Shown in pieces: positions 30,801-43,400 of a stretch of 64,000 bases of DNA. Source of the stretch: Limnephilus marmoratus (taxonomy: Eukaryota; Arthropoda; Insecta; Trichoptera; Limnephilidae). The notes beneath the pieces were generated by a model that saw only the letters and a program-made list of their open reading frames with translations, was not told the DNA's origin and ran no database searches. Where the stretch lies: assembly GCA_917880885.1 (NCBI GenBank), contig OU862910.1, positions 10,428,710-10,492,709 of the forward strand, written 5' to 3'. Position 1 is the first letter of the stretch. Every line of letters starts with the position of its first letter. Made by a program: the position numbers and the translations under genes.

Positions 30801-30808
30801 TACCTCAT
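24857..30808 (-). CDS. RpL19: 60S ribosomal protein L19 (five exons)
   Basis: Coding exons on the minus strand: 30808-30804 (ATG plus two bases), 30477-30371, 29908-29745, 27536-27346 and 24995-24857 (TAA). All junctions are GT-AG and the phases join to 606 nt, 201 residues, normal for eL19. Recognisable text: [74 protein letters not shown] and, C-terminally, [19 protein letters not shown]. It is a cytosolic large-subunit protein, an all-helical basic protein with a long C-terminal helix. Introns 1-4 are about 0.33, 0.46, 2.2 and 2.35 kb; the last two are filled with MITEs. A poly(A) signal is at 24773-24778. The identification is secure. Confidence 0.95.
25663..27271. mobile_element. hAT-like element in RpL19 intron 4
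   Basis: The ends are TAGAAGTGTGTC and its inverse GACACACTTCTA. Flanking 8-bp sequences ATGAATAG (25655-25662) and ACGAATAG (27272-27279) differ at one base. Subterminal arms contain many repeats of a GATTCACTGGACTC / GAATCAACTGGAATC type in both orientations. It contains the MITE at 25933-26505. Confidence 0.6.
25933..26505. mobile_element. MITE with GGGTGAAATGCAG ends, copy 1
   Basis: Long inverted repeats of about 240 bp start GGGTGAAATGCAGATCCCGC and end with the inverse. Inner blocks (GAAAAGTGTGGAGAAG, CTCGGCAAAATTGAGGGAGA, AAATTTCACTTCGCGA) recur in the copies at 27966 and 42007. No coding. Its flanking duplication is not preserved. Confidence 0.65.
27966..28640. mobile_element. MITE with GGGTGAAATGCAG ends, copy 2, right end missing
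   Basis: The left arm is close to that of the copy at 42007. The right terminal repeat is lost after about 28640. It holds three tandem units of about 80 bp (28290-28498), each with AACCATTYAAA, GTAGGCTGTTTTTTAAA and CCCGYTAGA-type blocks. It lies in RpL19 intron 3. Confidence 0.6.
28641..29744. other. Rest of RpL19 intron 3
   Basis: A possible hAT terminus (CAGGGGTTTACAGACTTTT) is at 29094-29112, but no partner end or duplication was found. The remainder is AT-rich without recognised features. Confidence 0.35.
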
Positions 30809-30845
30809 GCTGCTGCAGAAGTTCCCAACGTGTCTGAAAAGAAAT
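30803..30845 (-). promoter_or_regulatory. RpL19 5' UTR with TOP-like transcription start
   Basis: On the minus strand CTTTTC begins at 30841, 33 bases before the ATG. A C followed by pyrimidines at the 5' end is the terminal oligopyrimidine motif typical of ribosomal protein mRNAs, which allows growth-dependent translation. The exact start site is inferred. Confidence 0.5.
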
Positions 30846-31428
30846 AAAAATGGCCGGGCCGGAAACACATCAAAATATTTTAACTTGATTCAACTTTTTA
30901 AATGCATTTTTATTCTGAGTAATAAAAAAAATTAGTTCATAAATAAATATGTAATAAAAAATTGATTTAATAATATACCCGCATATAAATTAAGATTTAA
31001 AATGGTTTTAATTTTTTAAATTCACTATTTTGACTGCTCTTCGTCAAGGTAGGAATTTTCACACCAAAAATGTTTATTAATTTTATTTCTTACTGGTAGC
31101 CCTAATTTGACAGTCCATGACGATGACATTTGTGACGTATGGTTTTTGGTAATTTGGTGGGGATTGGACATTAATTTGTTTTGCACAAGAAGAAAACCTG
31201 AAATGACCACGGAGCGCGTAATTATTGATGAAGTAGATTGGCGTCGGTGAACATGGGTCTGTTGCGTTAGAAGATAGAAGTGAAACGTTCGCGCTAGATA
31301 AATACAATCGTCTTTTTTTAACTAAATTAATTTTAGACTAAACTTTGTGGAAATATCGTTTATTTTGTGCTGTGTGATTGAAGTAAACTTTGTTTATTTT
31401 ATGAAGTGAAAGTAATAATTTTATCATA
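30846..31428. promoter_or_regulatory. Shared upstream region of RpL19 and ACOX1
   Basis: Head-to-head spacing: about 590 bp between the likely RpL19 start and the ACOX1 ATG at 31429. It is AT-rich near RpL19 with a GC-richer patch at 31200-31300, where the ACOX1 5' UTR probably begins. No TATA box or known element could be assigned. Confidence 0.4.
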
Positions 31429-34400
31429 ATGCCAGCTATAGTGTGTAATCCGGATTTACAGAGAGAACGAGATAAATGTTCTTTTGATCCGAAGGAGCTA
31501 ACGCACTTATTAGATGGCGATGAAAAAAAGACAATCGAAAGAAAAAAAACAGGTTAGTTTATTTTGAATATTACACATTTCCTGTTTGTTTTGATACAAA
31601 GAACTACCTGCACACAAACTATTTTTTTTTGTAAAGCCATGATCTGATGAATTATTCATCTAAAAACAAATAAGATACAAAGTAACAAACGTTATTTTGG
31701 ATATTGTCATTATCATATTTTTATACTCTTCATAATATGCATTATTTATTGAAACAAAACCATAAATTTATGGCTCTTATTAACTTATTTCTACCACTGT
31801 TTGTAGATCTGGCAATTGTATTGCAAACCATGATCATTTGTCATAGGTACCTGCATAATTTCAATTTTCCTCATGGTAGTCGACCTCCGATAAGAGACGG
31901 AATAAAACATTGAATGACTGAGTATAATAACCATGTTATTATATAATTAGGTAATTGTTCGGAACAAACGTCAACGGTTAATACGCACTTTTTTTGATAA
32001 AACTTTTAGATTCTTCTTAATTACCATAAAAGACAACTATTTGCATTGGGGGAGGTTGAAAATGTTACATTTTTAATTTTATTTACGTAAATTGAAAATT
32101 TGCTTTCACACTGTCAAATCACTCTGTTTGCAGTTCGGAACAAACGTCAACGGTTAATACGCACGTTTTTTTGATAAAACTTTTAAAATTAAGATAATAT
32201 ACACAAGCCCGCTACACAAACCCTGCTTTGCCAGACAAACCATTCAAAAACGTAGGCTGTTTTTTAAAGTAAAGATAACATATACAATCCCGTTACATAA
32301 CCGTTGATGTTTGTTCCGAATATTTATCTATAATTATTATATTTTGCAGAGGAGTTTTTCTTGTCGGATCCCGTGTTCAGTGACCCCATCCCACCGGAAT
32401 ACTTGAGCCACAAACAGAAATATGAAGGAGCCGTAAAGAAAGCTTGTCATGTCTTCAAGAAGATCCAGGAGTACCAAGAGGCTCATGATGGAGGGGGCAT
32501 GCAGCAGTTCAGGTAGTTTATCAGCTGACTTTGCTTCTTTTAGATATTTGTACATTTTAATAATGTATATTTTCTGTTTTTACTATGCAAATTTAGCAAT
32601 CCTTAATTTTTTTAAATTCCTGATAATTTGTTCCACAAATCTGAACCTTTCAGAACCAAACAGATCGAGGCATTTAATAATTTATGCAAAAAAACTAAAT
32701 ATTTGGTAGCCGCAAAGCAGAAAATCTGTGAGTTGTAGAAGAAAATACTCTCAGTCCGTGTGCTCTGGCATCATGAAATTTACAATTTTTTCTAAGTGTT
32801 AACCTAACTTACTGTTTTCAGCTCATCTGAGCTATGAATAATTGAAATATTCAATTATGCCATATTTTTCAATTTTTCAATACAAAAAAATATTTCAGTA
32901 ATTTCAGTGATATGAAATAGTGCTTACAAAAGTAACTGTTTTGTAACTAAAAATAATCTCATTTCCAATCCTGTTTGGTTTCCACTTTCGTAATCTCAGT
33001 TCAAGCTTATATTGAAGAGCGCTTTCTCTCTTGTGTGTGTGCAATAATCTCCTAACAAACTGTAGAAAATAGTTAGTATGTTTAAACTTTCAAACCAACA
33101 CTAATCTGTTATCTGTCTTTACAAATATTAGATCTACTTAATATCTTATTAAAATGATAGTATATTTTTCTTTCGTTTTGAGTTTAAAATTATTTTTCTA
33201 GTACAAAATTTTTAAAGGTGCTAGGGAAAAATAATTACAACGACTAGTCATCAGATTATAATTATGCATGTGCATATTTGCATACATATATGCATCATTT
33301 CAGCCGTTTTTGTTATTAGTGCATATTTGAACCTTTTTTGTGATCGTTAGTGCATATTTGAGCATTTTTTTAGATGAATACATACTTTAGTCGTTTTATT
33401 CTTCAAAAATTTGAACTGTTCATAAACTGTGTTTAATATTTTTTGTCTTTTCATTTAAACTTATTATTTTTGGAAAAGGTTCCTTTCGGAAATTAAAAAA
33501 AAAAGATTTGTGTTTTATTTTGTAATTATGTATATAGGTATGTTGTGCACATGTCCACAAAAGTTTCTGTATGTAATGGTGAGCTCTGGCGTTATGAAAT
33601 ACATATAAAAATTTTGCAATGGGTAGTGCGAAATTTTACAATAGGAGTTGTTTGAAAAATGTGTATTTCATATAGTTTAGCGGCAGGACAGGTAGGCGGG
33701 AGGGGGAGGGGAATCAGGGAGGGTGAGAGGAACGAAGGAGAGAGGGGGGGTTCGCAGGAGGGAGGACGAAGGAGGGAAGCAATCGGGAAAGGGGAACACG
33801 GGAGGGCGAAGGTGGAAGGAGAATGCGGGAACGGGGGTGAGAGTGAGGACACTTGGGAAAGGACACACAGGGAGGAACAATTTCTTTCTTTGAATGGCAT
33901 TACATTGCATGCCGGGTAATCGCTGGTAAGTAATGAACAATTAATTTTCAGAGAACTTCTCGGTGGAACATTGGGATCGGCAATATTGAAGGATGGATCC
34001 CCCATTACCCTTCATTACGTCATGTTTATCCCAGCCATCATGGGCCAGGGGACTGTGACGCAGCAGGCGGAGTGGATTTCCCGTGCCTGGAAGTGTAACA
34101 TCATCGGGACTTACGCACAGGTAAATAATAAGTTGTCTTATTTATTCCGCTTACACGTTTGAAGGTAAAATATGCAATTTATTTAGTTATTTTGCTAAAG
34201 CAATAATTTAACCATGACATTGCAAAAGCGTTACAAATTAACAAAAAATGTTTATAGTTAACACAATAAAAATAATGTAGGCCATAAAATTTTTCAATAT
34301 GCATAATCTGTAGGTACAATATTTATGCATATTATAAGTCTAATAATACACATAGTTATCAATAGTTTGTGTTTAAACTTATTTACCCGTGGCATGCGCG

Positions 34401-37400
34401 ATCGCCGTCCAGAAAATACTCTTTGAAAACTAATCGCAGCGCCCGACTCAAGCCTTATCGCCTGGATAAAATGAGGATTTATCAATATTTTATGGTAAAC
34501 TCATATAAAATTAGGATAGTTGTGAATAGCTAAGTACAATAGTTTATTGACTATTCAAGTTATGTGTGAAAATTTTCTCTCGAATGTTTTTGACCAAACA
34601 GACATCTATCTCTATCTATCTATCTATCTTCTTCCTCTATCTTCTATATAAATAAAAATGAATCGCCGAAATGTATGTACACGCATAACTTCCGAACGAC
34701 TGCACTAAATTAGATAATTCTTTTTTTTTGTGTATGTTATTGTCATGACAAGGTTTGTATAAAACTACTGGTGAGCTCTGGCATTATGAAATTTGGAAAA
34801 AAAAAAAGCAATATGTGGAACATGAGCTGTTTGAAAACTGAACGTACCGGGACTGAATGAATGGAATGCGGGAGGGGGAAGGGGGAAATCGGGTAGGGGA
34901 TCCTCGGGAGGGGCTGGAGGGGAACCCGGGAGGGGGGAGGGGAACCTGGGATGAGGGAGGGGTACTCGGGAGGGGGATTCGCGGGACAGGGAAGACGGAG
35001 AGTGGAGTAGGCCACTTGCATCACATTTTTTAAATTTTTTTTTCGGTTTAGGCAAATATTCTAAGACATTCTGTATTTTTTTTTTTTAACCGTATTTTTG
35101 AAACCCTGGGGATTTTTTGAAAATTTCAATCCGAAAAATCAGACCATTTTTTATAAACCGGAAAGACGGGACGTAATTTTATAGGTGTGAAAAAACGATA
35201 ATTACATAGCCGAAAATCATTTAAAAAACAAATAACGTTTTCCACACTGATGGCACAGGAGAATAACGAGGCATACCAAAAATATTACATCTCAGAAATA
35301 TTTTTTTTCCTTGATCCATCTTATTGATCATAAATCATTATAATGTATAGCGTCTATATTACTAAATTCAATGTAATATACTTGTACTTGTAAATTATAA
35401 TAATAATAAGAATATTATAAAATTTAATTTTGTTAAAAGCAGCACCATAATCATTATACCTCTAAAACACGTACCGACATCATCTTCACATCTGTCAAAA
35501 AGTGAAACCAAATGATAAGTTCGCAGAGAACAAACAATAAATCTAGTGAACGAATTAAAAAATTCGCCTGAAATCAAAGTGATGCCATATTAAAAAATAA
35601 ATCAGTGTGGAATTTTACAAAATTAATAGGAACATTTTCGGAGACGGGACATTTTCATGTAGTGACGTCACGAGCCCAAATAATGGATTTATTTATTTAG
35701 AAATAAAAAAATCTGTACATTTCTAAACAATTTTACTAACATTTTCTTAATCTTAGTAAAAAGATCTATCCACACGATTTTTTCCAAGTCGTTATGAAAT
35801 CCATGCAAGTGGCCTGTTGTGAAAAGGAAGGTGGAGGAGGCGGAGTGGAAACGCGAGAGAGGAAGAGGACGCGGAAGAGGAAGGGGAGGCGGAAGGGGAA
35901 CGGGACGAATGGGAAAGGGCAAGCAGGGAGAAACAATTTCTTTATTAAATGGCATAGCAACGCATGCCGGGAACTCGTTATCATAATATAAATGGAGCGA
36001 CCGATCGATTTGATTTGTTTGCAAATTAACAGATGGCGGTGTGAGTTAAAAGGTTGGGTAACCATCCAGTAGATGGCGTTGTGTTTCGTTAGCCACAGCA
36101 ACGCGTGGCCGGGTTAGCTAGTTAATAATATATCTGATCAATTCCTCTCAGCCAGTTTTCTTGGCTTTCATTAGTTTCACGTCTGCCAAAACTTTGACCA
36201 TGTGTTAAAGCAATATTGAACAATAGCTGATTGTAGTTTCTATCTCAATTTGCCAATATAATGATTTGAGCCTACTACTAATGGTTCGCCATGATATTGT
36301 AGAATTCTATCATGAAATAGAGCATGCCGTCATCAACTGTCACTCCATTTGAAGATAATAAGACCTGTTTTGATTTTAAAATTATTTGTTAAAGCTATAA
36401 GTTCTATCGGTCAAATCTTCAATCAATCACGTCTCAGTGCTAAATGACAGAAAGATTAGTTTACATAATGATAATAAATTTATTATTACTGTAATGTAGC
36501 AAATATACTCAAGGACGTTTTGCAATGAACAGAAAATCATTATCAAATGAATAAATTGTACAAAAACCCAAATTAATCAATGAAATAAAATGTTCGGATT
36601 TGTAGTAAAGGATCGTTATGGCGATATTACACACTTCAACCACATTGATGAGATTTGGTTGAACGGCGTATAATTGAAAGGGTGTGCTGTTTATGGGCAT
36701 ATTAGACCTTTCAATTCTGCCTCGCAATTAGGTTGTAGATACCAAATTGCAACGTGTAAACAAGACATTGGATGTTTCCATGTCATTGCGCGTCATCTTT
36801 CCACCGTATTGAAAATATTCAACTTGTTTAATATTTTCAATGCGATGGTTCTGTTCACCATTCGTGCGCATGCGCAAATGCGGCGTTGCATGCGCGCGCA
36901 ACACTGTGCACGCGTTGTTTGTTTTGTAGTGAAATATTAACCTTGAAAATGGTTTTTAAATGGAGGGAAGAGCATACGCCTCTGTTCTTAGAGCACTTTA
37001 AGAACTATCCAAACCTGTGGAACATTAAATCAGAGGGATATAATTCCCGCGCTCACGACCTGCTTCGAAGACATTCTAAACTCTATGACAGCAATGTGAT
37101 TATATGGTCCACTTCTGTCAAGTACGTCTAAACAGTACACCCTTTCAATTATACGCCGTTCTACCAAATCTCATCAATGTGGTTGATGTGTCTAATATCG
37201 CCTTTACACATACTTTTCAGAAGTGGACCACTGAATCACATTGCTGTCATAGAGTTTAGAATGTCTTCGAAACAGGTCGTGCGCGCGGGAATTATATCCC
37301 TCTGATTTAATGTTCCACAGGCTTGGATAGTTCTTAAAGTGCTCTAAGAACAGAGGCGTATGCTCTTCCCTCCATTTAAAAAACATTTGCTATGTTGACA

Positions 37401-40400
37401 ACTCACAACAAAATAAACAGTCACAGTTTGACAATTCAATACGCGCGCACAGTGCTGCGCGCGCATGCAACGCCGCATTCGCGCATGCGCACGAATGGAC
37501 AACAGAACCAATCGCATTGAAAATATTAAACAAGTTGAATATTTTCAATGCGGTGGAAAGATGACGCTCAATGACATGGAAACATTCAATGTCTTGTTTA
37601 CACGGTGCAATTTGGTATCTACAACCTAATTGCGAGGCAGAATTGAAACGTATAATATGCCCATTACACAACCACGGAGGCAATGCAATGTAGTTGAATT
37701 GCATGCAATATGACACATAATTGCATGATTCATATTGCATACAGGTAATTATCTACGTGCTAACAACCATGCAGGTCAATTAACACAATGTGGCTGGTTT
37801 ATTTTTCCAACTCTAATAAGCGGGCAATTTTTTCAGATTTTTTGTGAAATTACATTTCATGTAAAATAGCTATAACCCACGGACATATGAATATATCTGG
37901 ACCTGCCCTAAGTGACAAAAACGTATTATTTCCCCCTCGCCATGGAACCGGCTGGAGCTCCTCCTTGGCGCCAGTTCGCCCCATGTGGAGGGGATAGAGA
38001 ATCGCTTGAATCTAAAATGTGTGACGTCATCATTCTTGCCGTGGGCAGCGCGAAGCTAACATCTATACATTTAACGAAAAAATAACACGCCAAAACAGTA
38101 GCTTGTGCTATACAACATACCTACATATCAGTGTGCACATAAATGTGGGCGGTTCCTTAGTGTGCTCGTCGCTGGTTACAGGGGTAAGTAAATTATGAAA
38201 CATTTGTAAAAGTGTCTTAACTAAACACGGCAAAAAAATATTGCTATGTGAAAACGGGCGAATCTTTTTGGGGTGTACATTTGGCCTACGCAAATATTTT
38301 ATTATCGTGGCAAGCAATTCGCGCTCCCATGTAAAAAGGTCTATTCATTCAAAGCAGATTTTGCTTTTAAGAACTAAATGATGATATTATAATGCGAGAT
38401 GCCTATATACTGTCAGATTAATTTTTCAACCAATGACAGTCATCTTCCCCTCTTCGTACCGCCATAGTTGATTTTTCCCCTCACCTGTTATTTCTGGTCT
38501 ATTGAATTTGGATGTCTATGCTATAACCTCTAAGTACTGTAAAATGAAAAATTTCAGTACCTTATGTTAAATAAAATCTTTTATTACGTCTTGTGACAAT
38601 TTTTTATATTTTTGTTTGCAAAATTATGATATTGAAGGTTAAATTTTAAATTTTTGAATAAACTGAACTTTTCAGGTATTGTCTAATAATTACTCATTTT
38701 ATGCATGTTCAACATGATATATATTTTGTGAAATATAAAAAGATTAATATTGTTTCAAAGTATGATATTGTTAGAAACACTTCCCTTTATGTAATGGTAC
38801 ATCACAAAATTTACACACAAAGCATGTTACACTATGTACTTTGCAGGGGTGCAAACATGACAGTTTGTAGATTAATTTTAAGTGCCTTTATTTTTAAGTC
38901 AATCTTTTCCAATGGATCTGATTTTGATAATTTTTCGGATACCAGATGTTGATGGTGTTCCATTTATTATGAAAACAATACATGACAAATAATTTTTCAA
39001 ATACAAATAATAACGATCAACGAATATATCACGCAGTGATAGGTATTTTGCATGAAATTAGTAATTTGTAACGGCGGAATGAAACGGAATTGGAGAACGT
39101 CATGAACCGACGAATATCGCTATAACACTGAAGAAATGTAAAGATATAAACAAAATGTTAGCGCTATTTTAAGTGCAGTTCAGACACACGCATAACTGCC
39201 AGGGTCCTAGTATGCAACTCACAAGAGTTCGCACCTAATTTTTTACTTCACCGAACAACAACACGTCCTTTGCATTAGGGGTCGTCCATTAATCACGTGA
39301 GGCTCGAAAGGGGGGGGGGGGGGCTTCGGAAAAAATTACGAAATATCACCAGGGGGGGGGGGGGAGTATAATGAGATATCACGTGTATTTATTTTTCATG
39401 ACAATATTCTGAAAATTTCAAAATACTTTGTACTTAAAAAAATACACGTGATCTTGGGGGAGGGGGGGGGGGGTTAGTCTAAAACCTCACCACATATCAC
39501 CACGGGGGGGGGGTTAAAAAGTTGCTAAAAAACATCATGTGATTAAAGGACGACCCCTTACTCGCCATATTGAATAGTACGTAAATACAAAAAACGCTTC
39601 TAAGCATCTTCCGCTCTTTACCAACAGTATGAAAAATATGCATTTAAGCGTCTCTCCTAAGCTAAGCTATATCTCCCTTACTAATCATGGTGAGGAATAT
39701 GATATAAACGGTGTTGTATAAATATGATATAAAAAGAAAGAATAAACGCTTTACATTCAAATGCAAAAATTAACCACAAAACAAGTAAAATGTACACCTT
39801 TATGAAACCAAAGTTTAGAATCGCAATTTGAAATAAATTTGTAAAACTTTGTCAATCTTTTCTTATTATTTTTACGTAGACCTAGAAAGTATTTATGTGT
39901 TTTTATTTTTTTTTGTTGTTGGAAAAAACGTAAGGTGAGCAATTTTTAAAACTTTTTTTATGTTTGGATGCAAAATTTTAATATTTAAAAAATTAAATGT
40001 TTATTTTGATTTATGAAATTTGAAAGCGTATTTTATCACCTTTCAAAAACAGTTTTAGTTTTCGGACAAGTTCAGAAATATTTCATTTATTTGGATTGTA
40101 TTGTAAAGCGGTAATATTTTGACCCTCTGACATAATACAGTCGATGCCAGAGGGGTGAAATGTGAAAGCTATGTAATGGTACATCCAAAAGATATTTTTT
40201 TTGTATTAGGCAAATATTTTGTAAAAGAAGCCCTTTTTGGCTATTTTGATAAACAAATCGTCCATCCACCTGGCATTTGTGTATGTACTGAGAATTCACA
40301 TTAATCGACCGGTTATTTCATGAATAATGTATAGGTACTTATTATTCTTTTCTTGACTAATTCAAATTCTTAGGTCAGCTATAATTGACTCAGGTTAATT

Positions 40401-43400
40401 GACTCAAAAGAATTGATTTTAGCCTCAATGTATTGCACTGTCATTGATTTAATTAGTATTGCATTACATCTGCATTTATTATGATTTTGTGATGGACACG
40501 TGTACGAAACTCCCGCACATTGCTGATTTTAATTTAATAGGTTAATACTGCTGCTAGTAGAATTTCACACGACCTTGGTTATACAAACAATGTCACTTAA
40601 AAACCGGTTTTATTTAACGAGCTGTGTATAATTAGTAATCACTCTTACTTCAAATATTTCTTCTGTTGTTAATTTTTCTTGTTCTTATTTATATGCTCAA
40701 CACTTTAATCCCCCAGGCTAATTTATTCGCTTTTCGGAACAACTCATGTAGGTCTCATAGAAATCGTTATGTCTCCCTTACTATCATAGTGAGAAATATG
40801 ATCTAAACAGTATTGGAAAGAGGAAACGCCATACTATATATTCAAATCTAGAAGTTAACCACAAAAGAATTAAAATGTACACCTTTATGAAATAAAGTTT
40901 CTGACCGAAATTTGAAAAAAAAAATGAAACTTTGTGTATTATTTATTGTTTTTACATGAAATGATAAAAAGTGAGGTGATAATAAAGTTTAAAAAAATAC
41001 ATTTGTCTAACAAAATTTCTTCATGTTTTTATTTTTTCATTACCAGTAATTTTGATTAGAAAAAACGTAAAGTAAATCATTTTTGAAACTTTTTAAAGTT
41101 TGCATTCAAAATTTTTAACTCCCGACGCAAAACGGATGGGTTTTATAAGTACCGCCTTCTGTCTGTAGCATTGTAGCTCCTAAACGAATGGGCTGAAATT
41201 TTGTATTATTAATTATTTTGTTTGAAAGCTGACATGATCAAGATGATTCTTAGCTACAATTCATAAAAATCTGTTCAGCCGTTTCAAGGTCATCAACTCT
41301 TTTTTGTGTTGGGGGTTACTTAAAATTTTTTAAATTTTACTTATTATATTTAAAAAATTATAGGGTTGTTTCTAATAATAAAATTTGAAAGCGTATTTAT
41401 TCTCCTTTCAAAAACAATTTTCAGTTTTCGGTTACTTAAAAAATTGTTCCATTTATTTGGATTTTATTGCAACGCCGAAATATTCTGACCTACTGACAGA
41501 ATGTGGTCGAGATCTAAGGGGTTAACCAGTTGAATGCCCATGGGACTCCAGAGAATATTCTAATATTATCCTTATTAGTGATGCAATTTTAACCTTTATG
41601 CTTTGAAAAATGTGTGAAGAAAGAAATCAGAATCGCTTGCACTAACAAAACTTTGGATTCCACTTTTGATTTTGTGAATGGAGTCTCTCTGATCGCTTAA
41701 AAACTAATTTTCATACCCATCTGCCCAATATTATTTAAAATGTACAGGGGTAAAGTGCAGTCACTTCTGGAAAATACAAGTGAAAAAGATTAATAACTAT
41801 TTTCGAAATTATCTTGTTTTTAATACAAAAAGTCAAACCTACTAAAAATCTGTATTGTAAGATCGAACTTAAATAAATAATACAAGGGGAGTGAAGAGAG
41901 TCGCGTATCTATGTCTGTTTTGTATCTATAGAAACCGCACACAAACAATAACCAACAATGAGAGTTTTATAGTTTTAGCTCAACAATATTGCATAGTTAA
42001 TACTTTGGGTGAAATGCAGATCCTGCCAAAGTCTGGAAATTTAATAAAAAGGCACTTTCTAGATGAGAAAAGTGTGGAGAAGCTGAATAAAAAAAAATTA
42101 AGGCGCGCTCGGCAAAATTGAGGGAGATACAGCCGTTCAAAGTATAAATAAAATTTCACTTCGCGAACCGATACTACGCCATTTTGTCACTGTTATGTTG
42201 GTATCCCAGACCTGATACAAACAAGAGCTAGATACGATTGTAGCCGACTTCGTGGGATAAATGATAAGGCGCGTAATTATGAAAAACAGAATTAATAATA
42301 TAATGTAAACGAACCTCTAATCAGGCACTGGAATGGAGACAAACCATTCAAATCCTGGGATGTTTTTTAAAATAAAGTTAATATACACAAGCCCGCTACA
42401 CAAACCCTGCGTAGCTAAACAAACCATTCAAAAACGTAGGCTGTTTTTTAAAGTAAAGATAACATTCACAAGCCCGCTAGACAAATTTCATAATTACGCG
42501 CCATGTATCCCACGAAGTCGGCTACAATCGTATCTAGGCTCTTGTTTGTATCAGGTCAGGAATACCAACATAACAGTGACAAAATGGCGGGCGGCATCGG
42601 GCGGGCTGTCGTAGTATCGGTTCGCGAAGTGAAATTTCACAATTGAAAATTAAAATTATTCAAAAAAATTTTCTATTGCTTTCCGCACTTTTTTTCACCT
42701 TCCAAATTAAAGTGCCCAACTTAAAACACGGTAAAAACATGGTTTTTGGCAAAAAACAAACATTGGCAGGATCTGCATTCCTCCCAATACTTTACCTGAA
42801 AGTACTTTAAAAAGTTGGAATTATAAACAAAGTTATTCATCTTTTATTACATTGCGTTTCTTTTCTTTTATTACATTCTCTCTGAGCTGCCACAAATCAT
42901 GGCCGCTATCTTACAAGGTTTTCTCTCCGGGTTGCCAAAATATAAGTCACTCGACTAAATATTTTATTTTTACATTAATACAGGGTCTTTCAATAAGGAC
43001 GCTCGATTTTAAAATTTAAATAAAACAAGTTGTGTGAGCTATCCACTCAATTTTTTATTTATTTGAAAATATAATGTCCTAATGTCCGCAGCGGCTTTGG
43101 TTGGTGGTATGTTTTTGGGAGGTCAAATTTTTAATGACATTGTTGCCTAAATCAAGCTGAATTTGCTGGACAGTGTTTGTTAAGTTGACTTTGAGGGTGT
43201 CAATTGTTTGCGGTTTATTTGCATAGAGCTGCGATTTAAGACAGCCCAAAAGGAAGAAGTCTAAAGGCGTTAAATCGTACGATCTCGGTGGCCAGTTCAC
43301 GTCGCCTCCGCGCGTTATAACCATGCCCTCAAATCGCTTGTGCAGAATGTCCATCGTGGCATGTGCTGTGTGGCATGTAGCACCGTCCTGATGGAACCAC

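Larger units (their letters stand above)
36615..37663. mobile_element. Inverted-repeat element with two facing MADF-coding copies
   Basis: Segment A (36615-36692) is repeated inverted at 37128-37203. Segment B (about 36693-37118) is repeated inverted at about 37203-37663. So the order is A, B, A-inverse, B-inverse. Each B copy carries the same short MADF frame, pointing toward the other. This fits an inverted-repeat transposon that was duplicated head to head. Confidence 0.6.

Noticed and set aside
33659..33919. 86-codon Gly/Arg/Glu-rich frame
   Set aside because: It is the translation of the purine-rich tract in a Helitron; similar frames appear on other Helitron copies at 35794 and 56726.
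37925..38060. GC-rich island as a CpG island promoter or exon
   Set aside because: No open frame of useful length, no splice partners; lies in ACOX1 intron 3 and could be part of an unrecognised repeat.
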